Part shown: piece by piece, positions 12,222-21,324 of the stretch | Numbering within the stretch: position 1 is the stretch's first letter | Layout of the letters: each line of letters starts with the position of its first letter | Assembly: GCA_018970895.1 (NCBI GenBank) | Contig: JAGWVM010000024.1 | Coordinates: 1 to 33,166, forward strand | DNA length: 33,166 bases | Reading direction: 5' to 3' | From: Lysobacteraceae bacterium | GTDB taxonomy: Bacteria; Pseudomonadota; Gammaproteobacteria; Xanthomonadales; Rhodanobacteraceae | The notes under the pieces: model-generated | Database searches by the model: none | Seen by the model: the letters and a program-made list of their open reading frames with translations, nothing else | Told to the model about the DNA's origin: nothing | Made by a program: the position numbers and the translations under genes

Positions 12222-14656
12222 TGCAGGTTCCCGTCGTAGGCCACGAAGTCAGTGCGCCAGGTGGTCTCGCCAGAGTCGTGGACGTAGTCGATGCAGGTGA
12301 TGGGGGTATTGAGTTGTACGATGCTCTCGTTGCCAGATGTGCCATTGTAGGTGACAGTGGCCACGAACTGACCCAACGTTGGGTACTTAACGGATCCCGC
12401 ATTGTCGGTGGCAAACTCAGTCAGGAATCCGCAATCCTTGATGGTCCATGTTCCGGGGTTGTGAATAGTCCCGTAGTAGTACCAGGCCAGCGAGGAGATG
12501 AAGGCCAGCGCGTTGCGGTCATCGCGCAGGACTCCCGGAGTTCCTGGCGACGCGCACCAGACGGGGAGCCCTGGGGCATAGTTGAGCTGGGCAGCGGCAG
12601 TGTAGTCAAGCTCGAATATGGCATTTGGCGCTGAAAGCCAGAGGTGCAAGCCGTCGATGGTGATCACCATCCGCCGTCCTAGCTGGTCGTAGTTGCCCGA
12701 CATGCCGCTGCTGTTGTAGCGGATCGCCGGCCGCGTTCCGAGTTCCAGGCCGACGATGGTATTTAGCATGAGCTTATTAAATCCGCTTGAGGTATTGATA
12801 CCAGATACCGTGGCCGTGTTGATCTGGTTCTCCATCGGCTGGAAGTGGTTGGGATCGTCGGTCGGGTTCGACAGGAAGCGGTATCCCGTCGAGTCCTCAA
12901 TCGGATGGCTGATATAAAGACCGAAGTCGTCGACCTGGATGTTGAAACCGGCGAAGTTGAGCGGCAGCCAGGCCGGCGAAGCTCCGGCGTTTTGCGAGCC
13001 TTGGTACATGACCACCGGCGGCATGCGGCCCGGCGGCAGGTAGTCGCTGGCGGCATCCCAGCGTGGATAGCCCTTCACCGGGTCCGGTTGGGCGGAATAG
13101 TTCCACCCCTCGTAGATCGGTAGGTCAGGCAGCACGCGAACGGTCATGACGCTGCTTAGCCCGAACGTCGAGCCGGCTAGGCCGCTGGTGTTGATGCCGC
13201 CGCTGTTGTCGGTGTCGTAGTCGATGGTGTGGGTCGGGCCGTATGGTATCGTCTGGACAGAGAAGTTCCATGCCGAGATTGCGGGGATGCCATATCGTCG
13301 CCAGATCTGGCGCCACCGCGGAAGGCAGAGCAGGAACGGGACCATGCCCAGGCCGCTGAACGTCGCCTGATCCGTGGCGCTCCACCGCTTCTCAAGCGAA
13401 CCGCCGAAGAAGTTTAGGTTGCAGAGGACCTGGATCGGCTCGCCCTGCACCACCAGCATGTCGACCACCGAACTGGTGCGGTCGTCGTACTGGAACCCGT
13501 CGTCGGTGATGCGATGGTCGCCGTTGAGGTCGACATCGATGGCCGTGCTTCCTCGCTGTGCCCCCTGGATCGTGTTAGTTCCGAGAAGCGGCATATCGCC
13601 ATACGTCTGGACGGAACTGTAGATCAGCGAATCAGGGAATGATGGTATGCATGACAGGGTCATGCCGACACTGCCGTCCGGATTGCTGCCGTCGTCGTAG
13701 ACCATGAAGCAGGAGCCGCGGCCACGCTGGCGGTTGCAGACCCGGCGCAGCAGATCGAAGCAGCTATCGCCAGGGCTCACAGACCAGGCGTAGGTCCCGC
13801 CGAACAGATCGCTGGGCACGTTGACTTGTATCAGCGGCTCGCCCAAAGCGCGCGACGATGCCAGGGCGTGCTTGACAACCTCCAGGTCCGTCCACGGCGC
13901 CGACGACGTGGTCCCATCGACTGGCAGCTTGTGCGCCTGGTAGTAGGCGTGGATGTCGGGATAGCCGTTCGCTCCGGACATGTCGCCGAAGGGATCGCCG
14001 GGTGTCGCGCCTGGCTGGCTTGGGGTATAATTCGGATCCTTGTTACCCAGAGCCTTGCGGAACCAGCCATGCAAAGGGATGTTATAACCTGGGTGACCCT
14101 TCGCGTGCGGCGCAGCGGCGGTGTAGTGCCGATCAAGCGGCCAGTTGCGGGTGCGCGAGAGCACGCCGGCGCAGTAGTAGATGGTGCGGCCGGCGCCGGT
14201 GATGCCAGGGAACTGCTGCGCCCGCTGGTAGATCACGGTGCCAACGAACACCGTCTTCCAACCCGATCCCGGGCCGGTCGGCAGACTCGACACGCCGTTG
14301 GGAAACGTCTCGTCGTCCATCACCTGAATCTTGATGGCGACACCTGGAGACTGGCTGGTGTAGCCGGTCAGATCAAGTGCATCGACAAGCACGCCGTTTA
14401 TCTGCCCGGTGTCGATGTAGAAGCTCGCCCGGTCTTCGTCCGGCAGGCACCAGCGGGTTACCCGTTCGACATGGTAGCCGCCCTGGGCGACCGTCCCGGT
14501 CATGACCGTCCCCGGCGTGCTGCTGGTGCGGTCGAAGATCGCCGGCACGGGCAGAACCTGCCACGGCTGGCCGCCGGCGGCAGTCCACTGGCCCTCCGGC
14601 ATCCAGAGGATGCGGAAGATCGCGCGGTTGCGGATCGACTGCGGTAGGGTTATCAC
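12218..14656 (-). CDS. Tail hub / baseplate-like structural protein (812 aa)
   Basis: This is the largest tail gene, placed after the tape measure and distal tail genes, where siphophages keep the hub (Tal/gpJ-like) protein. No clear peptidase motif is seen. The N-terminus LPQSIRNRAIFRILWMPEGQ has a beta-rich look, and the middle includes WSVSPGDSCFDLLRRVCNRQ, similar to the 'd.v..ll..ic...g' segment of hub domains. The start is a GTG at 14656: it overlaps the previous stop (GTGA) and has AGGTGG 7 bases upstream. A GTG 8 codons earlier is less well placed. It probably forms the tail tip and attaches the fibre. Confidence 0.62.
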   Translation of the reverse strand: MITLPQSIRNRAIFRILWMPEGQWTAAGGQPWQVLPVPAIFDRTSSTPGTVMTGTVAQGGYHVERVTRWCLPDEDRASFYIDTGQINGVLVDALDLTGYTSQSPGVAIKIQVMDDETFPNGVSSLPTGPGSGWKTVFVGTVIYQRAQQFPGITGAGRTIYYCAGVLSRTRNWPLDRHYTAAAPHAKGHPGYNIPLHGWFRKALGNKDPNYTPSQPGATPGDPFGDMSGANGYPDIHAYYQAHKLPVDGTTSSAPWTDLEVVKHALASSRALGEPLIQVNVPSDLFGGTYAWSVSPGDSCFDLLRRVCNRQRGRGSCFMVYDDGSNPDGSVGMTLSCIPSFPDSLIYSSVQTYGDMPLLGTNTIQGAQRGSTAIDVDLNGDHRITDDGFQYDDRTSSVVDMLVVQGEPIQVLCNLNFFGGSLEKRWSATDQATFSGLGMVPFLLCLPRWRQIWRRYGIPAISAWNFSVQTIPYGPTHTIDYDTDNSGGINTSGLAGSTFGLSSVMTVRVLPDLPIYEGWNYSAQPDPVKGYPRWDAASDYLPPGRMPPVVMYQGSQNAGASPAWLPLNFAGFNIQVDDFGLYISHPIEDSTGYRFLSNPTDDPNHFQPMENQINTATVSGINTSSGFNKLMLNTIVGLELGTRPAIRYNSSGMSGNYDQLGRRMVITIDGLHLWLSAPNAIFELDYTAAAQLNYAPGLPVWCASPGTPGVLRDDRNALAFISSLAWYYYGTIHNPGTWTIKDCGFLTEFATDNAGSVKYPTLGQFVATVTYNGTSGNESIVQLNTPITCIDYVHDSGETTWRTDFVAYDGNLQ

Positions 14657-15117
14657 TGCGATACCACCTGCAAATCCCACTCGGTGTCGATCGAGGCGCT
14701 GCTGGTCTGGCTGCCGAAGACATCGGACGAGGTATTGCCCAGGATCTGCTTCGGGTTCGGGAACGCCTTACAGTCGATGACGAAGACAGTGACACTCTGG
14801 CCGGACGGCGTGTAGTCGATGGTGACGAAGTCGCCCTTTGTCAGCTCCATCTCGCGTGCCATGTGGTTGGCGGTTGGGTAGTCGACGGCGCCGACTATGG
14901 TTATCATCTTGAAGACGGGGAAATGTGCCCCGGCGATACGGTAGCGCGCGCCATCGACGTTCATTGGTTGTAGAACTTCGCCGCTGAACTGCGGACTTGT
15001 TGGGATGGCTCCGCGGCCGGGAAAGACGCAGCCGACGGCAAACCATGGCGATGATGCGATCGCGTTGCCGAAAACGGATCCTACATAGGTGATCGTGGCT
15101 ACAGTTGATGTGGCCAT
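14653..15117 (-). CDS. Distal/minor tail protein candidate (154 aa)
   Basis: A beta-rich protein without charged helices, beginning with ATSTVATITYVGSVFGN. It includes GDFVTIDYTPSGQSVTVFVI. It sits between the tape measure candidate and the hub, the usual place of distal tail or minor tail proteins. The ATG at 15117 is 3 bases after the TAA of the gene above. Assignment is from position and composition only. Confidence 0.52.
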   Translation of the reverse strand: MATSTVATITYVGSVFGNAIASSPWFAVGCVFPGRGAIPTSPQFSGEVLQPMNVDGARYRIAGAHFPVFKMITIVGAVDYPTANHMAREMELTKGDFVTIDYTPSGQSVTVFVIDCKAFPNPKQILGNTSSDVFGSQTSSASIDTEWDLQVVSQ

Positions 15118-15120
15118 GGC

Positions 15121-16335
15121 TTAGCGCCCTCCGGTGGTGCTGGGCGGGGCGCTGTTTGCCTTGCGCGCCTCGTGCAGTTGCTGTCGCTGCAATTCGATCA
15201 GGTGCGCCGCCTGGCGTGCCGTCATGCCAGGATTTGCGGCGGTCATCTGGCCGATGGTCTTCGCCGTGTCGTCTCCATCGCCAAAATCCATCACATTGCC
15301 GAACTGGCTGTATGCGGCTGCTCCGGCAGCCCCCAGGGCGTCATGGACCGCCAGGGCGCGGATGCGCGCCTCCTCGTCGAGTCGTTTGATGCCCTGTCGA
15401 AACTTACCAGCCTGGGCCTGATAGACATCGGTCTCGCGTCCAGCGGCGTCGCCGCGGTAGAGTTGCGCGCCGAGGGGAGTCCGCATGCCGTGACGCTGAG
15501 CATCCTGCAGCGTCCTGGCCACGCCCGGGAATGGCTGCGACAGGATGGCCGAGGCGTCGGCCAGCGATCGGTGCTGCGCCCCGGTGTCGGCGATGACGTC
15601 TAGCGTCTCCCCGAGCATGGGAGGAGCCATCGGGTTGGAGCGCATGTAGGCCGCGCGCTCGGCCAGCAGCTTGGCCACGTCCTGCGGGGTGACGCCGGCG
15701 CCGAACCCGCCCCGCTCGGCCCTGTCGATCACATCCTGGGCGTTCTTGCCGCCCATGGCCTGGATGGACTCGGCGATCGACTGCCGAGTGTCGCCGACGG
15801 TCTTGGCACCCTCGGCTCGATTCTTAGCGAGGTCGTTCATCGCCTGAGCGACGGTGCCCATCGCCGAGACCATGACGCCGGCGGCCGTGGTCGCGGTATG
15901 GAACTCCTTGGACAGCTCCTCGGCGGCCTGGGCTGCCTCGCGCTCCCTGTCGCGCTGCACAGCCTGGTCGTTCGAGAAGTCGGCGGCGACGCGGTTCGCC
16001 TCCGCTTCCAGAGCCATGTCCTTCTGGCGTGCGATGCCGACGGCGGCGCTGGCGTCGCTGCGCCGGTAGCCTCCGGCGCCGGACGTGGCGCTTGGGGTGT
16101 AGCTATCGACCAGCGACTGCATGTAGCCGGGCTGCGACTCGTAGTTCCCGTGGCGGACAGCATCGCTGACCGACAGGTTGGACGCTTCGACTTTGGCGAG
16201 CTGTGCCTCAGCGCGATCGGCAAGCTTGCGTTCGGCCGCAAGCCTGCGCCGGCGCTCGGCAGCAATGGCCTGCTCGTCGGCCGCCTTGGTCTTTTCAAAG
16301 TCCAGGCCGGCGTTGGTCTCGGGGAGGTCAGGCAC
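15121..16335 (-). CDS. Short tape measure-like protein (404 aa)
   Basis: A highly helical, Ala/Arg/Glu-rich protein with long charged coiled-coil runs (EQAIAAERRRRLAAERKLAD; QRDREREAAQAAEELSKEFH) and a mildly hydrophobic helix near the middle (AAGVMVSAMGTVAQAM). It lies between the tail assembly genes and the distal tail gene, where the tape measure belongs. It is short: tape measures are usually over 600 residues. At about 1.5 angstrom per residue it would set a tail of only about 60 nm. It could instead be an internal or minor tail protein. The GTG start overlaps the previous gene by 8 bases. Confidence 0.55.
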   Translation of the reverse strand: MPDLPETNAGLDFEKTKAADEQAIAAERRRRLAAERKLADRAEAQLAKVEASNLSVSDAVRHGNYESQPGYMQSLVDSYTPSATSGAGGYRRSDASAAVGIARQKDMALEAEANRVAADFSNDQAVQRDREREAAQAAEELSKEFHTATTAAGVMVSAMGTVAQAMNDLAKNRAEGAKTVGDTRQSIAESIQAMGGKNAQDVIDRAERGGFGAGVTPQDVAKLLAERAAYMRSNPMAPPMLGETLDVIADTGAQHRSLADASAILSQPFPGVARTLQDAQRHGMRTPLGAQLYRGDAAGRETDVYQAQAGKFRQGIKRLDEEARIRALAVHDALGAAGAAAYSQFGNVMDFGDGDDTAKTIGQMTAANPGMTARQAAHLIELQRQQLHEARKANSAPPSTTGGR

Positions 16336-16990
16336 CGCGGGCCTCCTGGGCCATGCTGGCCCGCTGAGCGGTGATGGTGGCGCGGTTGGTGCGGCCGAGC
16401 TGGCCGGCGTCGTAGGCGCCGATGGTGGCGCGGTTCTCGAACTGGCCGTCCCTGGTCTCGACCGCCGCCATGGCGAACCGCTGGCTGATGGCCACGACCT
16501 CTTCGGCGAAGCGGGCGCAGATCTTCTCGCCCTCGGCGATGGTGATCTTGGCCAGGATGTTGCCGGTCAGACTGTAGGCCTGGGCGATGTAGCCCGGCAG
16601 GCGCATGGTGATGTTCGCCTTGACCTGGGCGCTCCGCGCGCCGCCGACGGCCTTGGTGATGACCCTGGTGCTGGCGAGGACATCGAGGCGGGTTTCGCCG
16701 CTGCGCACGTTCGGCAGGATCGCGTCGGGATTGGTCTGCGCGGCCTGCGCCTTGATGCGCCGCGTCTTCTCCTTGATCTGGTAGCCAAGCTCACGCCGGG
16801 CATAGCCAGCGTTGAAGCGCAGCGGCAGGTAGGTGGCGATCCACCACTCCCAGGCGCGGGCCAGGCACAGCTCAAGCACCTGGGTGCGCTCCTTCGGCGG
16901 CAGGTAGCGCAGCCGCGACGCCAAGAGGAAGCGGCGGGTTATGACCCCGACTATGCTGATGGTGATTTCATCACCGCTGACGGTCGGCAT
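16328..16990 (-). CDS. Tail assembly / virion protein candidate (220 aa)
   Basis: The 220-residue protein reads AWEWWIATYLPLRFNAGYA followed by RRELGYQIKEKTRR. I associate 'yLPlRFN.gYar..Lgy' with phage virion proteins of the neck/tail-completion group, but I cannot place it firmly. The C-terminal half is helical. Its ATG lies 20 bases inside the end of the upstream gene. Position between tail tube and tape measure fits tail assembly. No slippery heptamer is visible in the overlap. Confidence 0.52.
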   Translation of the reverse strand: MPTVSGDEITISIVGVITRRFLLASRLRYLPPKERTQVLELCLARAWEWWIATYLPLRFNAGYARRELGYQIKEKTRRIKAQAAQTNPDAILPNVRSGETRLDVLASTRVITKAVGGARSAQVKANITMRLPGYIAQAYSLTGNILAKITIAEGEKICARFAEEVVAISQRFAMAAVETRDGQFENRATIGAYDAGQLGRTNRATITAQRASMAQEARGA

Positions 16991-17567
16991 AGAGCCCCGC
17001 GGCGACGTGCAGCACGCTGTCGATCAGGTCCTCGGACATGCCGAGCACGGCCAGCGACCCCTCGGACAGGCAGTAGACCAGGGACAGGAGCCGCGCCGCC
17101 CACCTGGCGCGGATGGGCATGTCGGGCAGGGTCTCGGCCTGGATCGCCGTCCGGATCTCGGTCGCCAGACGCATCGCCCGGTCCTGCTCCTGGGTGAGCA
17201 CGGGGCCGAAGTCAGGGCCGCCGTAGCTGACCGAGAAGGCGCGGGAGCCGTCCGGGGTGAGGACGTGCGGGACGGCCCAGCGCACGCCCTGGACGTCCAC
17301 CACGGCGAGCTTCCAGGGAGTCCGCACCTTGATGTGGCTCCGCGGCTCGAAGTCGCCAACGGCGACCACCTGCCAGCCTGGCGAGCCGTCCAAGGGGATC
17401 CATCCGTCTGCCGGCGGGGCGAACTGGAACGGGGCTGCGACCCCGAGCACCCGGTGGCCGTCGACGACGCACTCCTGCAGGTCCATGCCGGGGCCAGGCG
17501 AGGTGTACTCGCCCAGCTCCGGCGGCCTGCCGCCACCAGCCCCGGCCTTGGTGCGGTAGTAGAGCAT
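16971..17567 (-). CDS. Tail assembly chaperone candidate (198 aa)
   Basis: It is the first gene after the tail tube and before the tape measure, the position of lambda gpG-like assembly chaperones. It starts LYYRTKAGAGGGRPPELGEY. The middle has a beta-rich domain (SHIKVRTPWKLAVVDVQGVR), and the end is helical (RWAARLLSLVYCLSEGSL). The ATG overlaps the tail tube stop (ATGA). No direct family match is recognised. Confidence 0.48.
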   Translation of the reverse strand: MLYYRTKAGAGGGRPPELGEYTSPGPGMDLQECVVDGHRVLGVAAPFQFAPPADGWIPLDGSPGWQVVAVGDFEPRSHIKVRTPWKLAVVDVQGVRWAVPHVLTPDGSRAFSVSYGGPDFGPVLTQEQDRAMRLATEIRTAIQAETLPDMPIRARWAARLLSLVYCLSEGSLAVLGMSEDLIDSVLHVAAGLYADRQR

Positions 17568-18490
17568 CAGGTCGGCAGGGTGGCAGAGGTGGAGACGGTG
17601 ATCGGGTAGGTCAGCGCGTTGGCCGCGGCATAGCTCGCCAGCTGCAAGGCCATCTCGGCCCGGTCAGTGCCCTGGGCGCCGCTGGACTCGATCGAGGCCA
17701 TCGCGTTGGCCAGAGTGAAGCTGTAGCCGGTCGCCTGCAGGGTCTTGGACGCCGCATCGTAGGCGCGGGCGTAGAGGATGAACCCGGCGCCGGTGGCATC
17801 CTTGCCGCTGTCGGTGATCGCGGCATGCAGGGTCACCACGTCGTTGTGGGCGACGTTGGCGATCGCCTGGACCGCCCCGAGCCGGTAGGTCGTCGGATAG
17901 AACAGGCCGTCGTTCTGGATCGCTTCCAGACCGATTCCGGTGTCGAGCGTCCAGGACCGCACGCCCCAGCGGGCCGTAGCGTTGTCCACCAGGGGTCCCA
18001 GGGTGTGCAGGATGGGGTTCGCCCCGGACGGCAGCGAGGACGACCCGAGGGTTACTGGGTCGGTCAGGCCGTCGGTTGCGCAGAGAACCACGGTCACGTC
18101 AGCGAGCACGAGCGGGACCGCGCCGCCGGTCGGGTAGATCCGGCTGATCATGCCGTAGGCCAGGCCGGTAATCGCTGTCAGGCCCAGGGTCGTCGCGCCG
18201 GTGCCGATGCGCAGCGCCGGGGTGCCCGAGAAGGCGGCCTCGTACATGGTGAAGGCCGACAGGTTGACCGGCAGGAACTGCCCGAGGGCGCCCCATGCCG
18301 AGCTGAGCGGCATAGTCAGCCGGAAGGCCGGTCGCGATCCGGCACGGCGCATCATGCTAGGGTTGAGGTCGCCGCCGGAGCGGAACGGCTCGCGGCCGAG
18401 GTTCGGGCTGTAACTGATCCCCTGGAGCGCCACGATGGAGCCGTTGAGGTTGGCGTAGCCGAGGCCGGAAAGGTTGAATGCGGTGCTCAT
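17567..18490 (-). CDS. Major tail (tube) protein candidate
   Basis: The 307-residue protein opens STAFNLSGLGYANLNGSIVA and contains repeated small beta domains rich in Gly/Ser/Thr (SGTPALRIGTGATTLGL; HNDVVTLHAAITDSG), ending in a helix that reads MALQLASYAAANALTYP. Length, composition and place (after the tail terminator pair and before assembly genes) fit a siphophage tail tube protein. The identification is by context. Confidence 0.6.
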   Translation of the reverse strand: MSTAFNLSGLGYANLNGSIVALQGISYSPNLGREPFRSGGDLNPSMMRRAGSRPAFRLTMPLSSAWGALGQFLPVNLSAFTMYEAAFSGTPALRIGTGATTLGLTAITGLAYGMISRIYPTGGAVPLVLADVTVVLCATDGLTDPVTLGSSSLPSGANPILHTLGPLVDNATARWGVRSWTLDTGIGLEAIQNDGLFYPTTYRLGAVQAIANVAHNDVVTLHAAITDSGKDATGAGFILYARAYDAASKTLQATGYSFTLANAMASIESSGAQGTDRAEMALQLASYAAANALTYPITVSTSATLPT

Positions 18491-18493
18491 GGG

Positions 18494-18964
18494 TCAGCCT
18501 ATGGCGTAGGTGAAGATGATCGGGATGGTCCTGGTGGCGATGACCAGGCCGAGGCTCTGTTCGTCAGACCATTCCTGGGCAGCGCGCGATGCCTTGTCGG
18601 GCATGGAGCACATGCCGACGCGGTGGCCAGTGATCGGCAGCCCGGCTACCTGCGTGGTCACATCATAGGCAATCGCGCGGGCGTTGGCCTCGATCGCGGC
18701 GGCGTTGACCTCCTTCTGGCGGAGGATCACGGTCAGCTGGCCATCGGGCAGGATGATTCCGGGTGCCGAGACCTTGGTCCCATCGGTGCTCGGCTCGATC
18801 AATAGCGACGGCTCCGGGTCCGGCGTCGCCGAGTTGCCCGGGGCGAGCGACGGGTAGTGGACCGAGCTGGTGACGTTCGCACGAGCGAGCCCCTGCCAGG
18901 TGGCAGAGGCCACGAGCATGATGCGCAGGGCGGTGACTTCTGGTGGCGGGTTGTCCCAGGACAC
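18494..18964 (-). CDS. Tail terminator / tail completion protein candidate (156 aa)
   Basis: A 156-residue protein that ends DEQSLGLVIATRTIPIIFTY, resembling the closing beta-strand of phage tail terminator or completion proteins ('...r.i.i.f.y'). It lies between a neck protein and the tail tube, as expected. The GTG start shares one base with the upstream TAG. A mid-region segment reads NAAAIEANARAIAYDVTTQV, a long helix. Confidence 0.52.
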   Translation of the reverse strand: MSWDNPPPEVTALRIMLVASATWQGLARANVTSSVHYPSLAPGNSATPDPEPSLLIEPSTDGTKVSAPGIILPDGQLTVILRQKEVNAAAIEANARAIAYDVTTQVAGLPITGHRVGMCSMPDKASRAAQEWSDEQSLGLVIATRTIPIIFTYAIG

Positions 18965-19377
18965 TAGACCGCTCCCTTCCGCGGGTCTTCAAGGATCGGC
19001 GTGCGATATACCAGCCGGTAGGGCTGGACCGATCCGGCGGCGCCAGGTTGTACCTCGCGCACGTCCCATACCTGGCTGCCCGCTCCGCTTCCGCCGGTGC
19101 GGACTTGCGAGGTGATCGTGAGCGCGACGCTCAAGGTGAATGGGATGCGCAGTTGGGCCGTCTTCTCCAGGAACCAGAGCCCAGAGTCGGGGTCCTGGAC
19201 CTGGATGGAGGCGCCGTCGATGACCCTGGCACCGGCCAGCGAGGTCCAGGTCGAGTAGGTGCGCGGGCTGGCGTTGAGGTTCGAGGTCAGGTTGCGGTAC
19301 TCGATCGACGACGAGTCAGCGAATGCACCTATCGTTGCCTCGCTGATCCCGGTTCTGATGTCGTCAATCACTCCCAT
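18964..19377 (-). CDS. Head-tail connector (neck) protein candidate (137 aa)
   Basis: The protein has a helix at the N-terminus (GVIDDIRTGISEATIGAFAD) followed by beta-rich sequence (SSIEYRNLTSNLNASPRTY; LEKTAQLRIPFTLSVALTI). Small proteins like this, before the tail terminator, act as head-closure or stopper proteins. Position is the main evidence. Confidence 0.48.
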   Translation of the reverse strand: MGVIDDIRTGISEATIGAFADSSSIEYRNLTSNLNASPRTYSTWTSLAGARVIDGASIQVQDPDSGLWFLEKTAQLRIPFTLSVALTITSQVRTGGSGAGSQVWDVREVQPGAAGSVQPYRLVYRTPILEDPRKGAV

Positions 19378-19380
19378 GGA

Positions 19381-20277
19381 CTAGGCCTTGGGCTGCTGAA
19401 CAACAGGTGGCGTTGTGACTGCCGGCTTTTTGCCAAAAATGGCATGCCATTCAGCCACTGCCCGCGCCTCGGCCTTATGCAATGCGGCGGCGGCATCGGC
19501 TTCCAGATTTGTCAACCCATTGACCACCTCGGTCTTGAGCGCGTTGTCAGCACCGAGATCACGGCGGTGATGCCAGGCCCAGCGGGTAACGGCATAGAGC
19601 CCAGCAACAGCAGCCGCCCACGGCAGCAGCTCGGACAAGAGCTGGGTTACTGGTCCAAGGATCAGGATCACCAAACCAGTCCCGGCAACCACGCCGGCAA
19701 TCTCGGTACCCAGGGCAATTTTCTTGGCGATGAAAGCGACCAGTCCGCCAGCGATACCGCCAGCGACCACCATGAGCATCCCGATGAGCCAAGCGCGATC
19801 TACGCGACTTGCCTGCTGCTGCGCCTGAACCTCCTTGGCGTGCTCAGCCTCACCGGCCATGGTCGCTTCCTTGGATGCCTTGGCCAACCGATCGGCCTCG
19901 GCAGAGTAGGCCGCCGCCACCGCATCGGCCATGTCGGCCTGACGGTTCGCCTCGACCGCGGCGACTGCAGCGGCTTTAGCCGCAGCGATGTCGTTGCCGA
20001 TCTTGCTCCGCTCAGCCTGCTCGGCGAGGTCTGCCGCGCGCTTGTCGGCCGCACTGGCTGCGGCCTTGGCCTGGGCGGCCTCAAGTCGCGCCTTGGTCGC
20101 ATCGGCATCGACCACCTGCGCCCTGGCCTGGGTGGCGACCGCTGCGGCCTGGGCAGAGCCCAGGCGCGGCTGGGCTTCACCGCAACCGGCCAGCATGGTC
20201 AGGATGATCAGTATGGCGGCGAACAGGATCCCGGCGATGGCGATGTCGCGGTGCGGGCGGTAGGCGTGATGGCTCAT
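19381..20277 (-). CDS. Lipobox-containing Ala-rich coiled-coil membrane protein (298 aa)
   Basis: The ATG at 20277 overlaps the previous stop (ATGA). The N-terminus has a basic run, a hydrophobic span (IAIAGILFAAILIILTM) and LAGC, a lipoprotein-type box. Then come about 120 residues of Ala/Glu/Lys/Arg coiled coil (AQVVDADATKARLEAAQAKA). Two hydrophobic segments follow (WLIGMLMVVAGGIAGGLVAF; AGVVAGTGLVILILGPVTQL), and the tail is soluble and helical. It sits in the structural operon with another membrane protein and a lipoprotein. It may act in lysis (spanin- or holin-like) or in DNA entry through the membrane. No known family recognised. Confidence 0.55.
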   Translation of the reverse strand: MSHHAYRPHRDIAIAGILFAAILIILTMLAGCGEAQPRLGSAQAAAVATQARAQVVDADATKARLEAAQAKAAASAADKRAADLAEQAERSKIGNDIAAAKAAAVAAVEANRQADMADAVAAAYSAEADRLAKASKEATMAGEAEHAKEVQAQQQASRVDRAWLIGMLMVVAGGIAGGLVAFIAKKIALGTEIAGVVAGTGLVILILGPVTQLLSELLPWAAAVAGLYAVTRWAWHHRRDLGADNALKTEVVNGLTNLEADAAAALHKAEARAVAEWHAIFGKKPAVTTPPVVQQPKA

Positions 20278-20738
20278 GGATGTGCTCCGATGTTTGATGG
20301 CGGTTGTGCGCCCTGCCGACTGGCAAGGAGATATGAGGCGATGCACCCGCCGGCGAATATCCCGGCTAGGAGAGCGATGCGGATCACCGGGCCCCATGCA
20401 GCGACCGTCTGGACTCCAACCTTGATCGCCTTCGTCAGGCCGGAGCTGGATCCGACCGGCTGCTGCTCGGCGGTGGTGTCGTAGGCCTCGGTCCGCTCCC
20501 GGCTGCGCTGATGCCGCGCCGTCTCGCGCTCCTCGGCCAGGACTTCGCGCATCGTGGACCGCATCCGCTCGGGCATGCCGGCCTGTTCCTTTTCGACTGC
20601 GGTCAGGCGCGCGGCATGCTCTGCGAACGTAACCCGACCGTCAGACAGGGCACGCCGGACCTCCTTGAGGTCGTTCCCCTGGTCGACCACCTGCTGGTCG
20701 ATCTTTTTCAGGAGGTCGAGATGGGGATCAGCGGACAT
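20274..20738 (-). CDS. Coiled-coil protein with C-terminal membrane span (154 aa)
   Basis: The first 90 residues form a coiled coil (DLLKKIDQQVVDQGNDLKEV; ERMRSTMREVLAEERETARH), and a single membrane span follows near the end (VIRIALLAGIFAGGCIASYL). This 'xis/holin-regulator-like' layout (N-terminal coiled coil, C-terminal anchor) is common among phage membrane proteins of unknown role, and some behave as holins. It overlaps its upstream neighbour by 11 bases and its downstream one by 4 (ATGA). A lysis role is possible but unproven. Confidence 0.55.
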   Translation of the reverse strand: MSADPHLDLLKKIDQQVVDQGNDLKEVRRALSDGRVTFAEHAARLTAVEKEQAGMPERMRSTMREVLAEERETARHQRSRERTEAYDTTAEQQPVGSSSGLTKAIKVGVQTVAAWGPVIRIALLAGIFAGGCIASYLLASRQGAQPPSNIGAHP

Positions 20739-20967
20739 CGGTGAAGCCCTTCGGAATCAGGTCGGTATCGGCCTTGGGGTCGACCCCATGCGGATGCAGA
20801 TCATCCGTCGGCGCATGTTGGATGCGACCGATCCGCTCGCTGGCCAGGCGCAGGACCTCGGGACCCTGGACGCGCAGCACGCGCGCCGACACCATATCGC
20901 CAGCGCGCTCAAGGGCGGCGATGGCGTTGGTGTGGGCGCGTGCGACGGCGACGGGATCGAACATCAC
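20728..20967 (-). CDS. Small hypothetical phage protein (79 aa)
   Basis: Two adjacent starts exist: GTG at 20967 (GTGA with the gene above) and ATG at 20964. It is helical (ARAHTNAIAALERAGDMVSA) with a polar Asp/His/Pro tail. No family recognised. Confidence 0.52.
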   Translation of the reverse strand: MMFDPVAVARAHTNAIAALERAGDMVSARVLRVQGPEVLRLASERIGRIQHAPTDDLHPHGVDPKADTDLIPKGFTDVR

Positions 20968-21302
20968 TCGTCCTCGGCCAACCCCAGAACTGCCAGCAGG
21001 TCGCCGGTGCCGAGCGTGCAGGCTAGGGCCTTGTTGTCGGCCGCGGACTGGACCAGCGCCTTGAGGGCATCGCGCTCGCGCTCGCGCACCTGGACCTCGG
21101 CGAAGATCTCCTCCGACCAGTCTGCCTGCGCTGCCATCTCGCCCTTGAACTCGGGCAGTTTGCGCAGGTGAGCGCGGGCGAACTTAACGACACGCCCAAT
21201 AAGCTCCTTTTTGGTCAGCAGACCGCGCGCGCCGGCGAGTACGGCGAGTTCGATCGCAGCGCCGTTGGTGAGCTTGAGGTGATGGGTTGCGACTTCGACC
21301 AT
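20964..21302 (-). CDS. Hypothetical phage protein (112 aa)
   Basis: The ATG at 21302 has AGGAG 7 bases upstream, which decides the start; the longer frame to 21515 is antiparallel shadow. The N-terminus reads VEVATHHLKLTNGAAIELAV. The middle is a long helical region (LPEFKGEMAAQADWSEEIFA), and the end is acidic. It may be a small virion or assembly factor. Confidence 0.55.
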   Translation of the reverse strand: MVEVATHHLKLTNGAAIELAVLAGARGLLTKKELIGRVVKFARAHLRKLPEFKGEMAAQADWSEEIFAEVQVRERERDALKALVQSAADNKALACTLGTGDLLAVLGLAEDE

Positions 21303-21324
21303 GGGTTGCTCCTGGTTCTGGTGA

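Noticed and set aside
16971..16990. Programmed frameshift of the gpG/gpGT kind in the tail assembly genes
   Set aside because: The two frames overlap by only 20 bases, the second has its own ATG, and no slippery heptamer is visible.
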